The notes below the pieces were generated by a model. It saw nothing but the letters and a program-made list of their open reading frames with translations, did no database searches and was not told the origin of the DNA. DNA of 64,000 nucleotides from Candidatus Rokuibacteriota bacterium (GTDB taxonomy: Bacteria; Methylomirabilota; Methylomirabilia; Rokubacteriales; CSP1-6), in the NCBI GenBank assembly GCA_030647435.1, contig JAUSJX010000155.1, positions 40,200-104,199 of the forward strand. Reading direction: 5' to 3'. Shown here in pieces: positions 1 through 9,410 of the stretch; the stretch's first letter is position 1; each line of letters opens with the position of its first letter. The position numbers and the translations under genes are program-made.

Positions 1-1
1 C

Positions 2-151
2 ATCGAGCCGGGGGAAGTCCCGATGTTCTGGGCGTGCGGCGTGACGCCGCAAGCGGTGGCGCTGGCGTCGAAGCCCTCGTTCATGATCACCCACAGCCCG
101 GGCCACATGTTCATCACCGACGTGCCGAACTCCACCCTCGCCGCGTTCTAG
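2..151 (+). CDS. DUF1445 family protein (putative hydro-lyase / D-glutamate cyclase-like), C-terminal end
   Basis: Only the last 49 codons lie in the window; the 5' part is off the left edge. The visible end reads [16 protein letters not shown], then a GHMFITD segment near the C-terminus, both typical of the DUF1445 (YcsI) family. Members of this family are often found beside the 5-oxoprolinase subunits, and the next gene, pxpB, starts 3 bases after this stop, so they are probably one operon. The substrate cannot be deduced from the fragment. Confidence 0.7.
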   Translation: MEPGEVPMFWACGVTPQAVALASKPSFMITHSPGHMFITDVPNSTLAAF

Positions 152-154
152 CCG

Positions 155-886
155 GTGGGCATCTACGCCGAGCCCCGCTTCCTGCCCTGCGGGGACCTCG
201 CGCTGTCGGTCGAGCTGGGTGACGACATCAATCGCGAGGTCAACGCGCGGGTTCTCGCGCTCGAGTACCTGATCCAGCAGAAGGCGCTGGGCGGCGTCAC
301 TGAGACCCTGCCGAGTTACCGCTCGCTCCTCGTCTACTACGACCCCTTCACGGTTGGTTGGGACGAGCTGACCAAATCCCTTCGCGCGCTGTGCCGGGAG
401 GCCCGGCCCGAGGTGCTGCCGCCGGCACGCACGGTCGAAATCCCGTGCTGCTACGGTGAAGACCTGGGCTTCGAGCTCGCGGCGGCGGCCAAGAAGATCG
501 GCTTGCCGCCGGACGACGTCGCGCGGCTCCACGCCTCGACCGACTACTACGTCTACTTCGTCGGCTTCACGCCGGGGCTGCCCTACATGACGGGCATGCC
601 CGACCGCCTCGAGATCCCGCGACTGGATCAGCCGCGGACCAAGACGCCGCCCGGCAGCGTCGCCATCGGCGGCATCCAGTGCTGCATCTACTCTGTCGAG
701 AGCCCCGGCGGCTTCTGGGTGCTCGGCCGCACTCCGCTGCGCCTGTACGACCCGTCGGCCGCCGATCCGATCCTCCTCCGCGCCGGCGACCACGTCCGCT
801 TCCGCATGATCTCCCGCGCCGAGTACGACACCATCGCCGGCGCCGTGGCGGAGGGTACCTATACCCCGCGCATGGAGCGCGCCTGA
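155..886 (+). CDS. pxpB: 5-oxoprolinase subunit PxpB (KipI / allophanate hydrolase subunit 1 family)
   Basis: This 243-residue protein starts with GTG just after the DUF1445 stop. The signature lies around residues 140-220: VGFTPGLPYM, then PPGSVAIGG, then SPGGFWVLGRTP, as in the cyclophilin-like subunit of the ATP-dependent 5-oxoprolinase PxpABC. That enzyme opens 5-oxoproline (pyroglutamate) to glutamate in the cytoplasm. The last base of its TGA is the first base of the pxpC ATG, so the two are translationally coupled. PxpA (LamB/YcsF) is not in the window and could lie to the left. The family also includes KipI-type regulators and urea amidolyase parts; the order pxpB-pxpC favours oxoprolinase. 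Confidence 0.85.
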   Translation: MGIYAEPRFLPCGDLALSVELGDDINREVNARVLALEYLIQQKALGGVTETLPSYRSLLVYYDPFTVGWDELTKSLRALCREARPEVLPPARTVEIPCCYGEDLGFELAAAAKKIGLPPDDVARLHASTDYYVYFVGFTPGLPYMTGMPDRLEIPRLDQPRTKTPPGSVAIGGIQCCIYSVESPGGFWVLGRTPLRLYDPSAADPILLRAGDHVRFRMISRAEYDTIAGAVAEGTYTPRMERA

Positions 887-1827
887 TGCCGAGCGTCCTC
901 ATCCACGACGCGGGACCGCAGACCACGGTCCAGGACCTCGGCCGGCGCGGATCGCTGCGGGTGGGCATCCCGCCGTCGGGCCCCATGGACCGCGAGGCCT
1001 TTCTCCTCGCCAACCGCCTCGTGGGCAACGCCGATGACGCGGCGGGGCTCGAGTGCACGCTCATCGGGCCGCGCATCGAGTTCGCCGACGAGCGCTGGGT
1101 CGCGGTCACGGGCGCCGACATGCCCGTCACGCTCAATGGCGCGGCCATGCCGCGCTGGGCGGCTTTCGAGGTCGAAGCGGGTGAAGTCCTGCGGTTGGGA
1201 CCGGCGGCCTCGGGAGTGCGCGGGTATCTCGCCGTTTCCGGCGGCATCGACACGCCGCCCGCGTTGGGCTCGCGCGCCACCTATCTCCGCGGCCAGCTCG
1301 GAGGCCTCGAGGGAAGGGCCCTCCGCAAGGGCGACTGCCTGCCGCTCGGCCCCGCCTCGGGCGGCGCGCCCGCCGAGGTCCACGAGGAGATCATCCCCGA
1401 CTACACGGTCGAGCCCACAGTGCGCGTGGTGCTCGGGCCCCAGGACGACCGCTTCACCAAGCGCGGCATCGCGGCGCTCTTCGACGCGCCGTACGAGATG
1501 ACGTCGCAGAGCGACCGCATGGGCGCCCGCCTCCGCGGGGAGCGCATCGAGCACACGCGCGGCCACGACATCATCTCCGACGGCGTGGCGCTTGGCGGCA
1601 TCCAGGTCGTCGGCGACGGTCAGCCCATCGTGCTCCTGGCCGACCGGCAGTCCACGGGCGGCTACACGAAGATCGGCACGGTATGCTCCTTCGACATCGG
1701 GCGGGTGGCCCAGGTCAAGCCGGGGCAGCGGCTGCGCTTCCGCCGCGTGACCGTGGCCGAGGCCCACGAGTTCCTGCGCGCCTACCGCCGCGAGCTCGAC
1801 GACGCGATCCCATTCCCCTCAGCCTAG
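886..1827 (+). CDS. pxpC: 5-oxoprolinase subunit PxpC (KipA / biotin-dependent carboxyltransferase family)
   Basis: The protein has 313 residues. The ATG overlaps the pxpB stop; an in-frame extension upstream is only an overlap with pxpB. The N-terminus (GPQTTVQDLGRRG) and the following GIPPSGPMDREAF are diagnostic for PxpC/KipA. The C-terminal half carries SDRMGARLRG, then GGIQVVGDGQPIVLLAD and TGGYTKIGTV, where the family keeps the core of the second cyclophilin-like fold. It partners PxpB in pyroglutamate hydrolysis. Length is normal for the family. A 36-base gap with GGAG-like sequence separates it from the aminotransferase gene. Confidence 0.88.
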   Translation: MPSVLIHDAGPQTTVQDLGRRGSLRVGIPPSGPMDREAFLLANRLVGNADDAAGLECTLIGPRIEFADERWVAVTGADMPVTLNGAAMPRWAAFEVEAGEVLRLGPAASGVRGYLAVSGGIDTPPALGSRATYLRGQLGGLEGRALRKGDCLPLGPASGGAPAEVHEEIIPDYTVEPTVRVVLGPQDDRFTKRGIAALFDAPYEMTSQSDRMGARLRGERIEHTRGHDIISDGVALGGIQVVGDGQPIVLLADRQSTGGYTKIGTVCSFDIGRVAQVKPGQRLRFRRVTVAEAHEFLRAYRRELDDAIPFPSA

Positions 1828-1863
1828 GAGAGGGGCGACGGAAGCCAGGAAGGAGTCACCAAC

Positions 1864-3192
1864 ATGACCCTCGAGACTCTCGTCAACGACTACAAGGCCA
1901 AGACCTCCCGCTCGCGCCAGATGTACGAGGAGGCGCTCCGGGTCATGCCGGGCGGCAACAGCCGCACGACGACCTTCTTCGACCCGTACCCCTTCTACAT
2001 CACGCGCGGCGCTGGCGCCCGCATCTGGGACGCCGACGGCGCCGAGCGCCTCGACTTCAACGGCAACTACACGAGCCTGATCCTGGGCCACGCGCACCCG
2101 TCGGTCGTCGAGGCCGTCGCCGAGCAGGCGACGCGCGGCATGTCCTTCCCCGGGCCGAGCGAGCACGAGGTCAAGCTGGCGGGGCTGCTGACCCAGCGCA
2201 TACCGAGCATGGAGGTGGTCCGCTTCGCCAACTCGGGCACCGAGGCGACGATGAACGCCGTGCGCGCCGCGCGCGCCTTCACGGGACGGAGCAAGCTCGC
2301 CAAGTTCGAGGGCGCCTACCACGGCACGCACGACTGGGTGCTGGTGAGCGTCTCGCCCGACCCGGCCAAGTCGGGCTCGCGCAAGCGGCCGAAGCCTGTC
2401 GCATACTCGGCCGGCGTGCCGGACACCGTGCTCAAGCTTTCCGTAATCCTGCCGTGGAACGACGCCGACGCGTGCGTAAAGATCCTCGAGAAGCAGGGGC
2501 GCGACATCGCCGCGCTCATCGTGGATCCGCTCATGGCCAATGCCGGCCTGCTCGTGCCCCAGCCGGGCTTCCTCGAGCGCCTGCGAGAGGTGACGGAGCG
2601 TCTCGGGATCGTCTTGATCTTCGACGAGGTCATCTCATTTCGCGTAGCGCCGGGCGGGGCGCAGCAGCGCTTCGGCGTCCGGCCGGACCTGACCACGCTC
2701 GGCAAGATCATCGGCGGCGGGCTCGCCGTCGGCGCCTTCGGCGGGCGCGCGGAGGTGATGAACTACTACGACCCGCGCGGCGGCAAGGGACGGATCAGCC
2801 ACGGCGGCACCTTCAACGCCAACCCGGTGACCATGGCCGGCGGTGTCGCGACGATGCAGGAGCTGACGCCCGACGCCTACGCGAAACTCGATGCCCTCGG
2901 CGATCGCCTGCGCGCCGGCGTCAAGCGCGTCCTGTCCAAGAACAAACAGCCCGCGCAGGTGACGGGGCTCGGCTCGCTCTTCTGGATCCACTGGACGAAG
3001 AAGCGCCTGAGCGACTACCGCTCGAGCCGCCCCGCGGATGCCGAGCGGCCGCTCCGCACCTTCATGGCGCTCCTCAACGACGGCGTGCTCCTGACCCAGC
3101 GAGGGCTCGGCTGCTGCTCGCTGGCCATGGTCGACGCGGACGTTGACCGCTTCCTCGAGGCGTTCGGCCGCGTGGTCGAGAAAGAGGCGTAG
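1864..3192 (+). CDS. Class III aminotransferase, glutamate-1-semialdehyde 2,1-aminomutase-like
   Basis: This 442-residue PLP enzyme has fold type I, class III motifs: MPGGNSRTTTFF near residue 30, ANSGTEATMNAVRAAR near 120, FDEVISFRVAPGG near 255, and TTLGKIIGGGLAVGAFGG, whose Lys should form the PLP aldimine. HGGTFNANPVTMAGG follows. These match HemL-like aminomutases more than ordinary omega-transaminases. It lies outside any haem cluster and just downstream of pxpBC, so it may instead process an amino acid or its semialdehyde; the substrate is unknown. The ATG is preceded by an AGGAG-type site and the gene ends before a lipoprotein gene in the same direction. Confidence 0.8.
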   Translation: MTLETLVNDYKAKTSRSRQMYEEALRVMPGGNSRTTTFFDPYPFYITRGAGARIWDADGAERLDFNGNYTSLILGHAHPSVVEAVAEQATRGMSFPGPSEHEVKLAGLLTQRIPSMEVVRFANSGTEATMNAVRAARAFTGRSKLAKFEGAYHGTHDWVLVSVSPDPAKSGSRKRPKPVAYSAGVPDTVLKLSVILPWNDADACVKILEKQGRDIAALIVDPLMANAGLLVPQPGFLERLREVTERLGIVLIFDEVISFRVAPGGAQQRFGVRPDLTTLGKIIGGGLAVGAFGGRAEVMNYYDPRGGKGRISHGGTFNANPVTMAGGVATMQELTPDAYAKLDALGDRLRAGVKRVLSKNKQPAQVTGLGSLFWIHWTKKRLSDYRSSRPADAERPLRTFMALLNDGVLLTQRGLGCCSLAMVDADVDRFLEAFGRVVEKEA

Positions 3193-3235
3193 TCTTCGCC
3201 GGGCGAGGCATAATGGGCGGCGAGGGAGGTTTCCC

Positions 3236-3670
3236 ATGACCACAACGCATCGCATCGTCTCAGGGATGACAGCCATCGTGTTCGCCGCGGCGCTCTCTGG
3301 CTGCGCGTCCGCGCCGGCCACGCCCACTATCTACGCCTATCCGGCCCAGGGCCAGACGCCCCAGAAGCAGGCACAGGACGGGAGCGAGTGCCAGACCTGG
3401 GCCAAGCAGCAGAGCGGGTGGGATCCGGCGACGAGCACGGCGAAGGGCGCCGGCATCGGGCTGGCCATCGGCGCGCTGACCGGCGCGGCGGCAGGAGCCG
3501 CCATCGGTGCGGCCACCGGACATGCGGGCACGGGCGCGGCGATCGGCGCCGCGGCCGGCGGCGTCGGTGGCGCGGCCTACGGCGGGACCAGCCAGTATGG
3601 GAAGGGCCAGGCGGGCTACGACCAGGCCTTCGGCGCCTGCATGAGCGCCAGAGGCTACACGACGAAGTAG
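3236..3670 (+). CDS. Glycine-zipper lipoprotein
   Basis: The 144-residue product starts at an ATG with GGGAGGT six bases upstream; longer in-frame starts overlap the aminotransferase gene and lack a site. Residues 1-22 form a signal peptide ending in ALSGC, a plausible lipobox. After a Q-rich stretch comes a glycine-zipper region (residues about 65-115) with repeated GAGIGLAIG, GAAAGAAIG and GAAAGGVGG segments, as in YMGG/OmpA-like zipper proteins. Two C-terminal cysteines could pair. Probable location is the outer membrane or periplasm; function is unknown. A strong hairpin follows the stop. Confidence 0.75.
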   Translation: MTTTHRIVSGMTAIVFAAALSGCASAPATPTIYAYPAQGQTPQKQAQDGSECQTWAKQQSGWDPATSTAKGAGIGLAIGALTGAAAGAAIGAATGHAGTGAAIGAAAGGVGGAAYGGTSQYGKGQAGYDQAFGACMSARGYTTK

Positions 3671-3679
3671 CAGCGCCGT

Positions 3680-3714
3680 CGCCCCGACGCGGTTACGAAT
3701 CCCGCGTCGGGGCG
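3680..3714 (+). terminator. Terminator-like hairpin after the glycine-zipper gene
   Basis: A perfect 13-bp GC-rich stem (arms 3680-3692 and 3702-3714) encloses a 9-base loop ten bases after the stop codon. No long T run follows, so it is either an imperfect intrinsic terminator or an mRNA-stabilising stem. It separates the first gene group from the glycine cleavage operon. Confidence 0.65.
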
Positions 3715-3764
3715 TAGTTCCCATTGCGGCCCCGGAGCCCATCCATTAAGATGATGGGGCTGCC

Positions 3765-4877
3765 ATGACGGACACCCCGGTTCCCCTCAAGCGGACTCCA
3801 TTGCGCGATGTCCACGCTGCGGCCGGCGCCAAGATGGTCCCCTTCGGCGGCTGGGACATGCCCGTCCAGTACACCGGCATCATCGAGGAGCACCGCTGCG
3901 TCCGCTCGGCCGTCGGGCTCTTCGACATCAGCCACATGGGCGAGTTCGAGGTGCGCGGGCCCGGCGCGCTGGCCGCCGTCCAGACGCTCACCACGAATGA
4001 CGCCTCCACGCTCGCCATAGGCCAGGTCCAGTACTCGCTGCTCTGCTATCCGGAGGGCGGCATCGTGGACGACCTGACGCTGTACCGCCTGGCCGAAGAC
4101 CACTACATGCTGACGGTCAACGCCTCCAATATCGACAAAGACTGGGCCTGGGTGACCGAGGGCGGCAGAGGCGGCGGCTGGACGAACGTGAGTGCCGAAA
4201 CGGGGCTCCTGGCGGTGCAGGGGCCCAAGGCCGAGGCCCTGGTACAGAGGCTGGCCGACAGGGACGTGACGCGCGTCCTCTACTATCAGTTCGCGCAGGG
4301 CGCCGTCGCGGGCGTGCCGTGTCTCATCTCGCGCACGGGCTATACGGGCGAAGACGGCTTCGAGCTGTATGCGCCCGCGGCGCAGCTCGAGACGCTCTGG
4401 CACGCGCTGATGGGGGCGGGCAAGGGCGACGGGATACAGCCCATCGGGCTCGGCGCGCGGGACACGCTGAGGCTCGAGATGAAGTTCGCGCTCTACGGCA
4501 ATGACATCGACGAGACGACGAACCCGCTCGAAGCGGGGCTCGGCTGGGTGGTCAAGCCGGCCAAAGGCGAGTTCATCGGGCGTGCCGCCATCGAGGCGAT
4601 GAGGGCCGCGGGAGTCACGCGCAAGCTCGTGGGCTTCGAGATGGCCGAGCGCGCCGTGGCGCGCCACGGCTACCGCCTGCTCAAGGCCGGCGACCCCGTG
4701 GGCGTCGTCACCTCGGGCTCCTTCTCGCCGAGCCTCGAACGCTGCATCGGCATGGGATATGTCCGGGCCGACCTTGCACCGGTCGGCGCCGAGCTCGACG
4801 TGGACATCCGCGGCCAGGCCCACCGGGCGCGGGTCGCCAAGACTCCGTTCGTCCCCTCACACGCCAAGAAGACCTAG
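3765..4877 (+). CDS. gcvT: Glycine cleavage system aminomethyltransferase (T protein)
   Basis: This 370-residue protein opens with KRTPLRDVHAAAGAKMVPFGGWDMPVQ-type sequence, followed by SAVGLFDISHMGEFEVRG, the standard GcvT start. Later come LLCYPEGGIVDDLTLYRL, RTGYTGEDGFELY and GLGARDTLRLEMKFALYGND, which build the folate site. T protein takes the aminomethyl group from lipoyl-GcvH and makes 5,10-methylene-THF and ammonia. It is the first gene of the gcvT-gcvH-gcvPA-gcvPB-lipoate ligase run. A small hairpin just upstream (about 3739-3764) runs up to the start codon. Confidence 0.97.
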   Translation: MTDTPVPLKRTPLRDVHAAAGAKMVPFGGWDMPVQYTGIIEEHRCVRSAVGLFDISHMGEFEVRGPGALAAVQTLTTNDASTLAIGQVQYSLLCYPEGGIVDDLTLYRLAEDHYMLTVNASNIDKDWAWVTEGGRGGGWTNVSAETGLLAVQGPKAEALVQRLADRDVTRVLYYQFAQGAVAGVPCLISRTGYTGEDGFELYAPAAQLETLWHALMGAGKGDGIQPIGLGARDTLRLEMKFALYGNDIDETTNPLEAGLGWVVKPAKGEFIGRAAIEAMRAAGVTRKLVGFEMAERAVARHGYRLLKAGDPVGVVTSGSFSPSLERCIGMGYVRADLAPVGAELDVDIRGQAHRARVAKTPFVPSHAKKT

Positions 4878-4886
4878 GAGAGCACG

Positions 4887-5279
4887 ATGGCGAATGTTCC
4901 GGGAGAGCTTCGATACACGAAAGAACACGAGTGGGCCAAGCTCGAGGGGGACAAGGCCCGCGTCGGCATCACGGCTTTCGCGCAGGAGCAGCTGGGCGAC
5001 GTGGTCTTCGTCGAGCTGCCCAAGGTCGGCGCCAAGATCACCGCCATGAAGACCTTCGGAGTGGTCGAGTCGGTCAAGGCCGTCTCGGACCTCTTCGCGC
5101 CGCTCAGCGGCGAGGTGGTCGAGATCAACGCCGAGCTGCCCAAGAAGCCCGAGGTGGTGAATGCCGATCCCTACGGCCAGGGCTGGATGATCGTGATCAA
5201 GCTCTCCAACGCCAAGGAGTGGGACGGGCTCATGCCGGCCGGCGACTACGGAAAGCTCATCGCCGCGGCGGGGCACTGA
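4887..5279 (+). CDS. gcvH: Glycine cleavage system H protein
   Basis: This 130-residue lipoyl carrier protein begins RYTKEHEWAKLEGDKARVGI, the usual H-protein start. The lipoylated Lys is residue 64 in GVVESVKAVSD. Its arm carries the aminomethyl intermediate between the P, T and L proteins. It lies 9 bases after gcvT and 4 bases before gcvPA. The lipoate ligase-type gene three genes downstream is the natural candidate to lipoylate it. No L protein (dihydrolipoamide dehydrogenase) is present in the window. Confidence 0.97.
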   Translation: MANVPGELRYTKEHEWAKLEGDKARVGITAFAQEQLGDVVFVELPKVGAKITAMKTFGVVESVKAVSDLFAPLSGEVVEINAELPKKPEVVNADPYGQGWMIVIKLSNAKEWDGLMPAGDYGKLIAAAGH

Positions 5280-5283
5280 GACC

Positions 5284-6627
5284 ATGCGCTACATCTCCAA
5301 TACGCCGGCCCAGCAGCGGGAGATGCTGGCGCAGATCGGCGTGGGATCGATCGAGGACCTCCTCGCGCGGATTCCAACGAAGGCCCGGCTGTCCCGCCCG
5401 CTCAACGTGCCGGCGGCCATGGCCGAGACCGACCTCGTCCGCCACCTGCGGGCCCTCTCGGCGCTGAACGCCAACGCCGACGACTACGCCTGCTTCCTGG
5501 GCGCGGGCTCCTACGACCACAGCGTGCCGAGCCCGATCAATCACCTGATCTCGCGCGGCGAGTTCTTCACGGCCTACACGCCCTACCAGCCCGAGGCGAG
5601 CCAGGGGACGCTCCGCTCCATCTTCGAGTACCAGAGCATGATGGCGGAACTCACCGGGATGGACGTCGCCAACGCGTCGCTCTACGACGGCGCCTCCTCG
5701 GTGGCCGAAGCGGCGCTGATGGCCCACGCGGTGACGGAGCTGAACGCGATCGTCCTCTCGAAGGGCCTCAACCCGCTCTATCGCCAGGTCGTCGAGACGT
5801 ACTGCGAGGGGCCGGGCATCCGTCTCAAGTCGGCGCCGATCGGCGACGGGGCGACGGACCTCGACGCCCTCCGGAAGGCCGTCTCGGGCCAGACAGCGGC
5901 CGTCGTCATCCAGCACCCGAACTTCTTCGGCTGCCTCGAGGACGTCAAGGCGGCGGCCGACATCGCGCACGCGGCCGGCGCGCTTCTGATCGTCGTGGCC
6001 GACCCGGTCAACCTGGGACTGCTCACGCCGCCCGGCGCGCTCGGCGCGGACCTGGTTGTAGGCGAGGGGCAAGGGCTCGGCGTGCCGATGAGCTTCGGAG
6101 GCCCGAACCTGGGCGTGTTCGCGGCGAAGCAAGAGCTGGTGCGGCGGATGCCCGGCAGGCTCGTCGGGGCCACGGTGGACCTCGACGGCCAGCGCGGCTT
6201 CGTGCTCACGCTCCAGACCCGCGAGCAGCACATCAGGCGCGAGAAGGCGACCTCGAACATCTGCACCAACGTGGCCCTCTGCGCGCTGATGGCGACGATC
6301 TACGTTGCCATCATGGGCAAGGTCGGGATCCGCAAGGTCGGAGAGCTGTCCACGGCCAAGGCGCACTACGCCGCCGAGACGTTCGCGAAGATCCCGGGGG
6401 TGCGGCTCCGCTTCACGGCGCCTTTCTTCAAGGAGTTCACCCTCGAGCTTCCGAAATCCCCGGAGCGAGTGGCGAAGCGGTTGATGAAGGAGAAGATCCT
6501 GGCCGGCGTGCCGTTGAAGGCCTTCGACCGCGCCCAGAAGGACTGCCTGCTCGTGGCCGTGACAGAGAAGCGCACGCGCGGCGAGATCGACGCCTACGCG
6601 GCCGCGCTCGCAGCCGCGGTGGCCTGA
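5284..6627 (+). CDS. gcvPA: Glycine dehydrogenase (decarboxylating) subunit 1
   Basis: The protein has 447 residues and is the N-terminal half of a split P protein. It starts [20 protein letters not shown] and contains [18 protein letters not shown] and [17 protein letters not shown] near residues 75-105, both typical of GcvPA. A later [17 protein letters not shown] segment is also conserved. It forms a heterotetramer with subunit 2 and decarboxylates glycine onto H protein. The split form is usual in many bacterial phyla outside the Enterobacteria. The start is 4 bases after gcvH and 7 bases separate it from gcvPB. Confidence 0.96.
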   Translation: MRYISNTPAQQREMLAQIGVGSIEDLLARIPTKARLSRPLNVPAAMAETDLVRHLRALSALNANADDYACFLGAGSYDHSVPSPINHLISRGEFFTAYTPYQPEASQGTLRSIFEYQSMMAELTGMDVANASLYDGASSVAEAALMAHAVTELNAIVLSKGLNPLYRQVVETYCEGPGIRLKSAPIGDGATDLDALRKAVSGQTAAVVIQHPNFFGCLEDVKAAADIAHAAGALLIVVADPVNLGLLTPPGALGADLVVGEGQGLGVPMSFGGPNLGVFAAKQELVRRMPGRLVGATVDLDGQRGFVLTLQTREQHIRREKATSNICTNVALCALMATIYVAIMGKVGIRKVGELSTAKAHYAAETFAKIPGVRLRFTAPFFKEFTLELPKSPERVAKRLMKEKILAGVPLKAFDRAQKDCLLVAVTEKRTRGEIDAYAAALAAAVA

Positions 6628-6634
6628 GGCGCCC

Positions 6635-8107
6635 ATGCACACCGCCAAGCCCGGTTACGACAAGCTGATCTTCGAGCTGTCCTGTCCCGGCCGCCACGCC
6701 CACTCGCTGCCGGAGTGCGACGTGCCCGTGAGCGACCCGGCCCAGCTTCTGCCGAAAGAGCACCTCCGCGCGGCGCCGCCAGAGCTTCCGGAGGTATCGG
6801 AGGTGGACGTCGTCCGCCACTACTCGCGCTTGAGCCAGATGAACTACGGCGTGGACACGCACTTCTACCCGCTCGGCTCCTGCACCATGAAGTACAACCC
6901 GAAGATCAACGAGGACATGGCGCGGCTGCCGGGCTTCGCCCGCCTGCACCCGCTCACGCCCGAGGTCGCCGCACAAGGGGCGCTCCGGCTCATGGACGAG
7001 CTGTCGCGGGACCTGGCGGAAGTCTCGGGGATGGACCACGTCTCGCTCCAGCCCGCCGCGGGCGCCCAGGGCGAGCTGGCCGGCGTGCTGATGATCCGCG
7101 CCTATCACCTCGCGCGAGGCGAGCGGCGCACCAAGGTCCTCATCCCCGACTCGGCTCACGGGACCAACCCAGCCTCGACGGCGCTGGCGGGCTACTCGGT
7201 GGTGGAGCTCAAGAGCGAGCAGAACGGCGACGTGGACCTGCTCGACCTCGAGCGGCACCTGGGAGACGACGTCGCAGCCTTCATGATCACCCAGCCCAAC
7301 ACGCTCGGGCTCTTCGAGTCCAGGATCCACCAGATCACCGAGATGTGCCACGCCAAGGGCGTGCAGGTCTACATGGACGGCGCCAACTTCAACGCCATCC
7401 TCGGCATCACGCGCCCCGGCGACCTGGGCTTCGACGTCTGCCACTTCAACCTGCACAAGACTTTCACGACACCGCATGGCGGCGGCGGTCCCGGCGCGGG
7501 GCCCGTCGGCATCAAGGACCATCTCGCGCCGTTCCTGCCCACGCCGGTCCTCGTCAAGGACGGCGACGAGTACGCCTTCGACTGGAACCGGCCGCAGTCC
7601 ATCGGCAAGCTCCAGGCGTTCTGGGGCAACTTCGGCATGCTGGTGCGCGCGTGGACCTACATCCGCACCATGGGCCCCGACGGCCTGCGCGCCGTCTCCG
7701 ACAACGCCGTGCTCAACGCCAACTACATCCTGAGCCGCCTCGAGGGGGAGTACGACCGCTCCGCGCCCGGGCCCTGCATGCACGAGTGCGTGCTCTCGGC
7801 GCGGCGGCAGAAGAAGCTCGGCGTCACGGCCACCGACATCGCCAAGCGCCTTCTCGATCTGGGCTTCTACGCGCCGACGACGTATTTCCCGCTCATCGTG
7901 GAAGAGGCGCTGATGATCGAGCCGACCGAGACCGAGTCCAAGGAGACGCTCGACGAGTTCTGCGACGCCATGATCCAGATCGCCCGCGAGGCGCGGGACA
8001 ATCCCCAGCTGATCCACGACGCCCCGGTAACGACGCCGGTGCGCCGTCTCGACCAGACGGGCGCCGCGCGCCAGCCGCGCCTCAAGTGGACGCCCCAGGC
8101 CAAGTGA
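6635..8107 (+). CDS. gcvPB: Glycine dehydrogenase (decarboxylating) subunit 2
   Basis: This 490-residue C-terminal half of the split P protein binds PLP. Key segments are [17 protein letters not shown] near residue 75 and [18 protein letters not shown] near residue 275, where the Lys of HKTF should hold PLP. The C-terminal 40 residues are variable and basic. Its TGA overlaps the GTG of the next gene, so the lipoate ligase-type protein is coupled to it. Length is normal for the family. Confidence 0.96.
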   Translation: MHTAKPGYDKLIFELSCPGRHAHSLPECDVPVSDPAQLLPKEHLRAAPPELPEVSEVDVVRHYSRLSQMNYGVDTHFYPLGSCTMKYNPKINEDMARLPGFARLHPLTPEVAAQGALRLMDELSRDLAEVSGMDHVSLQPAAGAQGELAGVLMIRAYHLARGERRTKVLIPDSAHGTNPASTALAGYSVVELKSEQNGDVDLLDLERHLGDDVAAFMITQPNTLGLFESRIHQITEMCHAKGVQVYMDGANFNAILGITRPGDLGFDVCHFNLHKTFTTPHGGGGPGAGPVGIKDHLAPFLPTPVLVKDGDEYAFDWNRPQSIGKLQAFWGNFGMLVRAWTYIRTMGPDGLRAVSDNAVLNANYILSRLEGEYDRSAPGPCMHECVLSARRQKKLGVTATDIAKRLLDLGFYAPTTYFPLIVEEALMIEPTETESKETLDEFCDAMIQIAREARDNPQLIHDAPVTTPVRRLDQTGAARQPRLKWTPQAK

Positions 8108-8934
8108 CGCTCCCCAGTTTCCGGCTCCTCGTCACCGAGCCGCTGGACGGCGCCGCCAACATGGCGCTCGACGAGGCCCTCCTGCTCTCGCGCCTGCGTC
8201 ACGGCTCGCCGCCCACGCTCCGCTTCTTCGGCTGGGCGCCGCCCACGATCTCGCTGGGCTACGGCCAGCGGCTCGACGGCCGCATCGACCTGGAGACCGC
8301 GCGCGCGATGGGCCTCGGCCTCGTGAGGCGGGCCACCGGAGGCAGCGCCATCCTCCACGAGGGCCCCGACTTCGAGATCACCTACAGCGTCGCGGCGGCG
8401 GTGGGCGACTTCGACGGCGCAGCCGACCTCCTCGAGACCTACCGCTGGATCGGCGAAGGGCTCCTGGCCGGCCTGCGTGCGCTGGGTGCGCCCGTCGAGA
8501 TGGTGCCCGTCCAGCCCTCGGATCCGGCGGCGATGCCCGTCTTCTGCTTCGCGCGGACCGGGTCCTTCGAGCTGGAGGTGGCCGGCCGCAAGCTCGTGGG
8601 CAGCGCCCAGCGACGGCAGGGCGCGGCCTTTCTCCAGCACGGCGCCATCATGCTGGGGACCGAGCCCGGGCGGCTGCGTCGCGTCTTCCCCGGCGGCCGC
8701 GACCCGCTGGCGGACATGACGACGCTCGAGGCCGTGCTGGGCCGGCGCCCGTCCTTTGACGAAACCGCCGAGGCGCTCGCCGAGGGCTTCCGGGCGGCGC
8801 ATGGGCTCACGCTCGAGCCGGGCGGCTTGTCGGAGGAAGAAGCGGCGCTGGCCGGGATGCTCGAGCGCGAGAAGTACGCGACCGACGATTGGACGCGGGC
8901 CGGTCGGGCTCCGCGCGCGCTCACCATCGTCTGA
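8104..8934 (+). CDS. Lipoate-protein ligase A family protein (LplA/LipM-like)
   Basis: The 276-residue protein starts at a GTG that overlaps the gcvPB stop (GTGA). It has the BPL/LplA/LipB fold motifs: NMALDEALL near residue 20, a [21 protein letters not shown] segment near 78 containing the RRxTGG ligand loop, and [12 protein letters not shown] near 160 with the catalytic-type Lys. It should attach lipoate or octanoate to GcvH, matching its place in the operon. Whether it is a salvage ligase or an octanoyl transferase (LipM type) cannot be decided from sequence alone. Confidence 0.85.
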   Translation: MTLPSFRLLVTEPLDGAANMALDEALLLSRLRHGSPPTLRFFGWAPPTISLGYGQRLDGRIDLETARAMGLGLVRRATGGSAILHEGPDFEITYSVAAAVGDFDGAADLLETYRWIGEGLLAGLRALGAPVEMVPVQPSDPAAMPVFCFARTGSFELEVAGRKLVGSAQRRQGAAFLQHGAIMLGTEPGRLRRVFPGGRDPLADMTTLEAVLGRRPSFDETAEALAEGFRAAHGLTLEPGGLSEEEAALAGMLEREKYATDDWTRAGRAPRALTIV

Positions 8935-9410
8935 TGGCGGCAGCCGCGCGCGAGTTTCCCGACGCGCCGCGGGTCGGCGTGGGCGCCGTGGTCCTCGACG
9001 GCGAGCGCGTGCTGCTCGCGCGGCGCGGCCGCCCGCCGGGGCAGGGCAAGTGGAGCATCCCGGGCGGCCTCGTGCATCTCGGCGAGCGCATCGAGGACGC
9101 GGTCGTGCGCGAGATCGAGGAAGAGTCGGGGCTGCGCGTGCGGGTCCTCGGCTTCTGCGGGGTCATCGACCGCGTCGTGCGCGAGCAGGACGCCGTCCGC
9201 TACCACTACGTGATCATCGACTACGTCGCCGAATCCGTGGGCGGCCGGCTCCAGGCGGGCAGCGACGCCGCCGAGGTCCGCTGGGTCGCCGTGGACGACC
9301 TCGGCCAATACGACACCACCGACGGGCTCGCGGACATGATCCAGCGGGCCCGCGCCATCCAACGAGCCGTATCAGCCCAAAGCAACCAATCAGGAGGCCC
9401 GATTCGATGA
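8934..9410 (+). CDS. Nudix hydrolase
   Basis: The 158-residue protein starts at an ATG overlapping the previous stop (TGATG). The Nudix box is complete from about residue 44: GGLVHLGERIEDAVVREIEE continuing ESGL, fitting G-x5-E-x7-REUxEExGU. The preceding RRGRPPGQGKWSIPGG is typical of ADP-ribose or nucleotide-sugar pyrophosphatases. The substrate is not predictable. The stop overlaps the ATG of pepA. Confidence 0.9.
   Translation: MAAAAREFPDAPRVGVGAVVLDGERVLLARRGRPPGQGKWSIPGGLVHLGERIEDAVVREIEEESGLRVRVLGFCGVIDRVVREQDAVRYHYVIIDYVAESVGGRLQAGSDAAEVRWVAVDDLGQYDTTDGLADMIQRARAIQRAVSAQSNQSGGPIR

Noticed and set aside
3671..3764. Glycine riboswitch upstream of gcvT
   Set aside because: The gap is only 94 bases, is mostly a hairpin terminator and lacks the paired aptamer cores.
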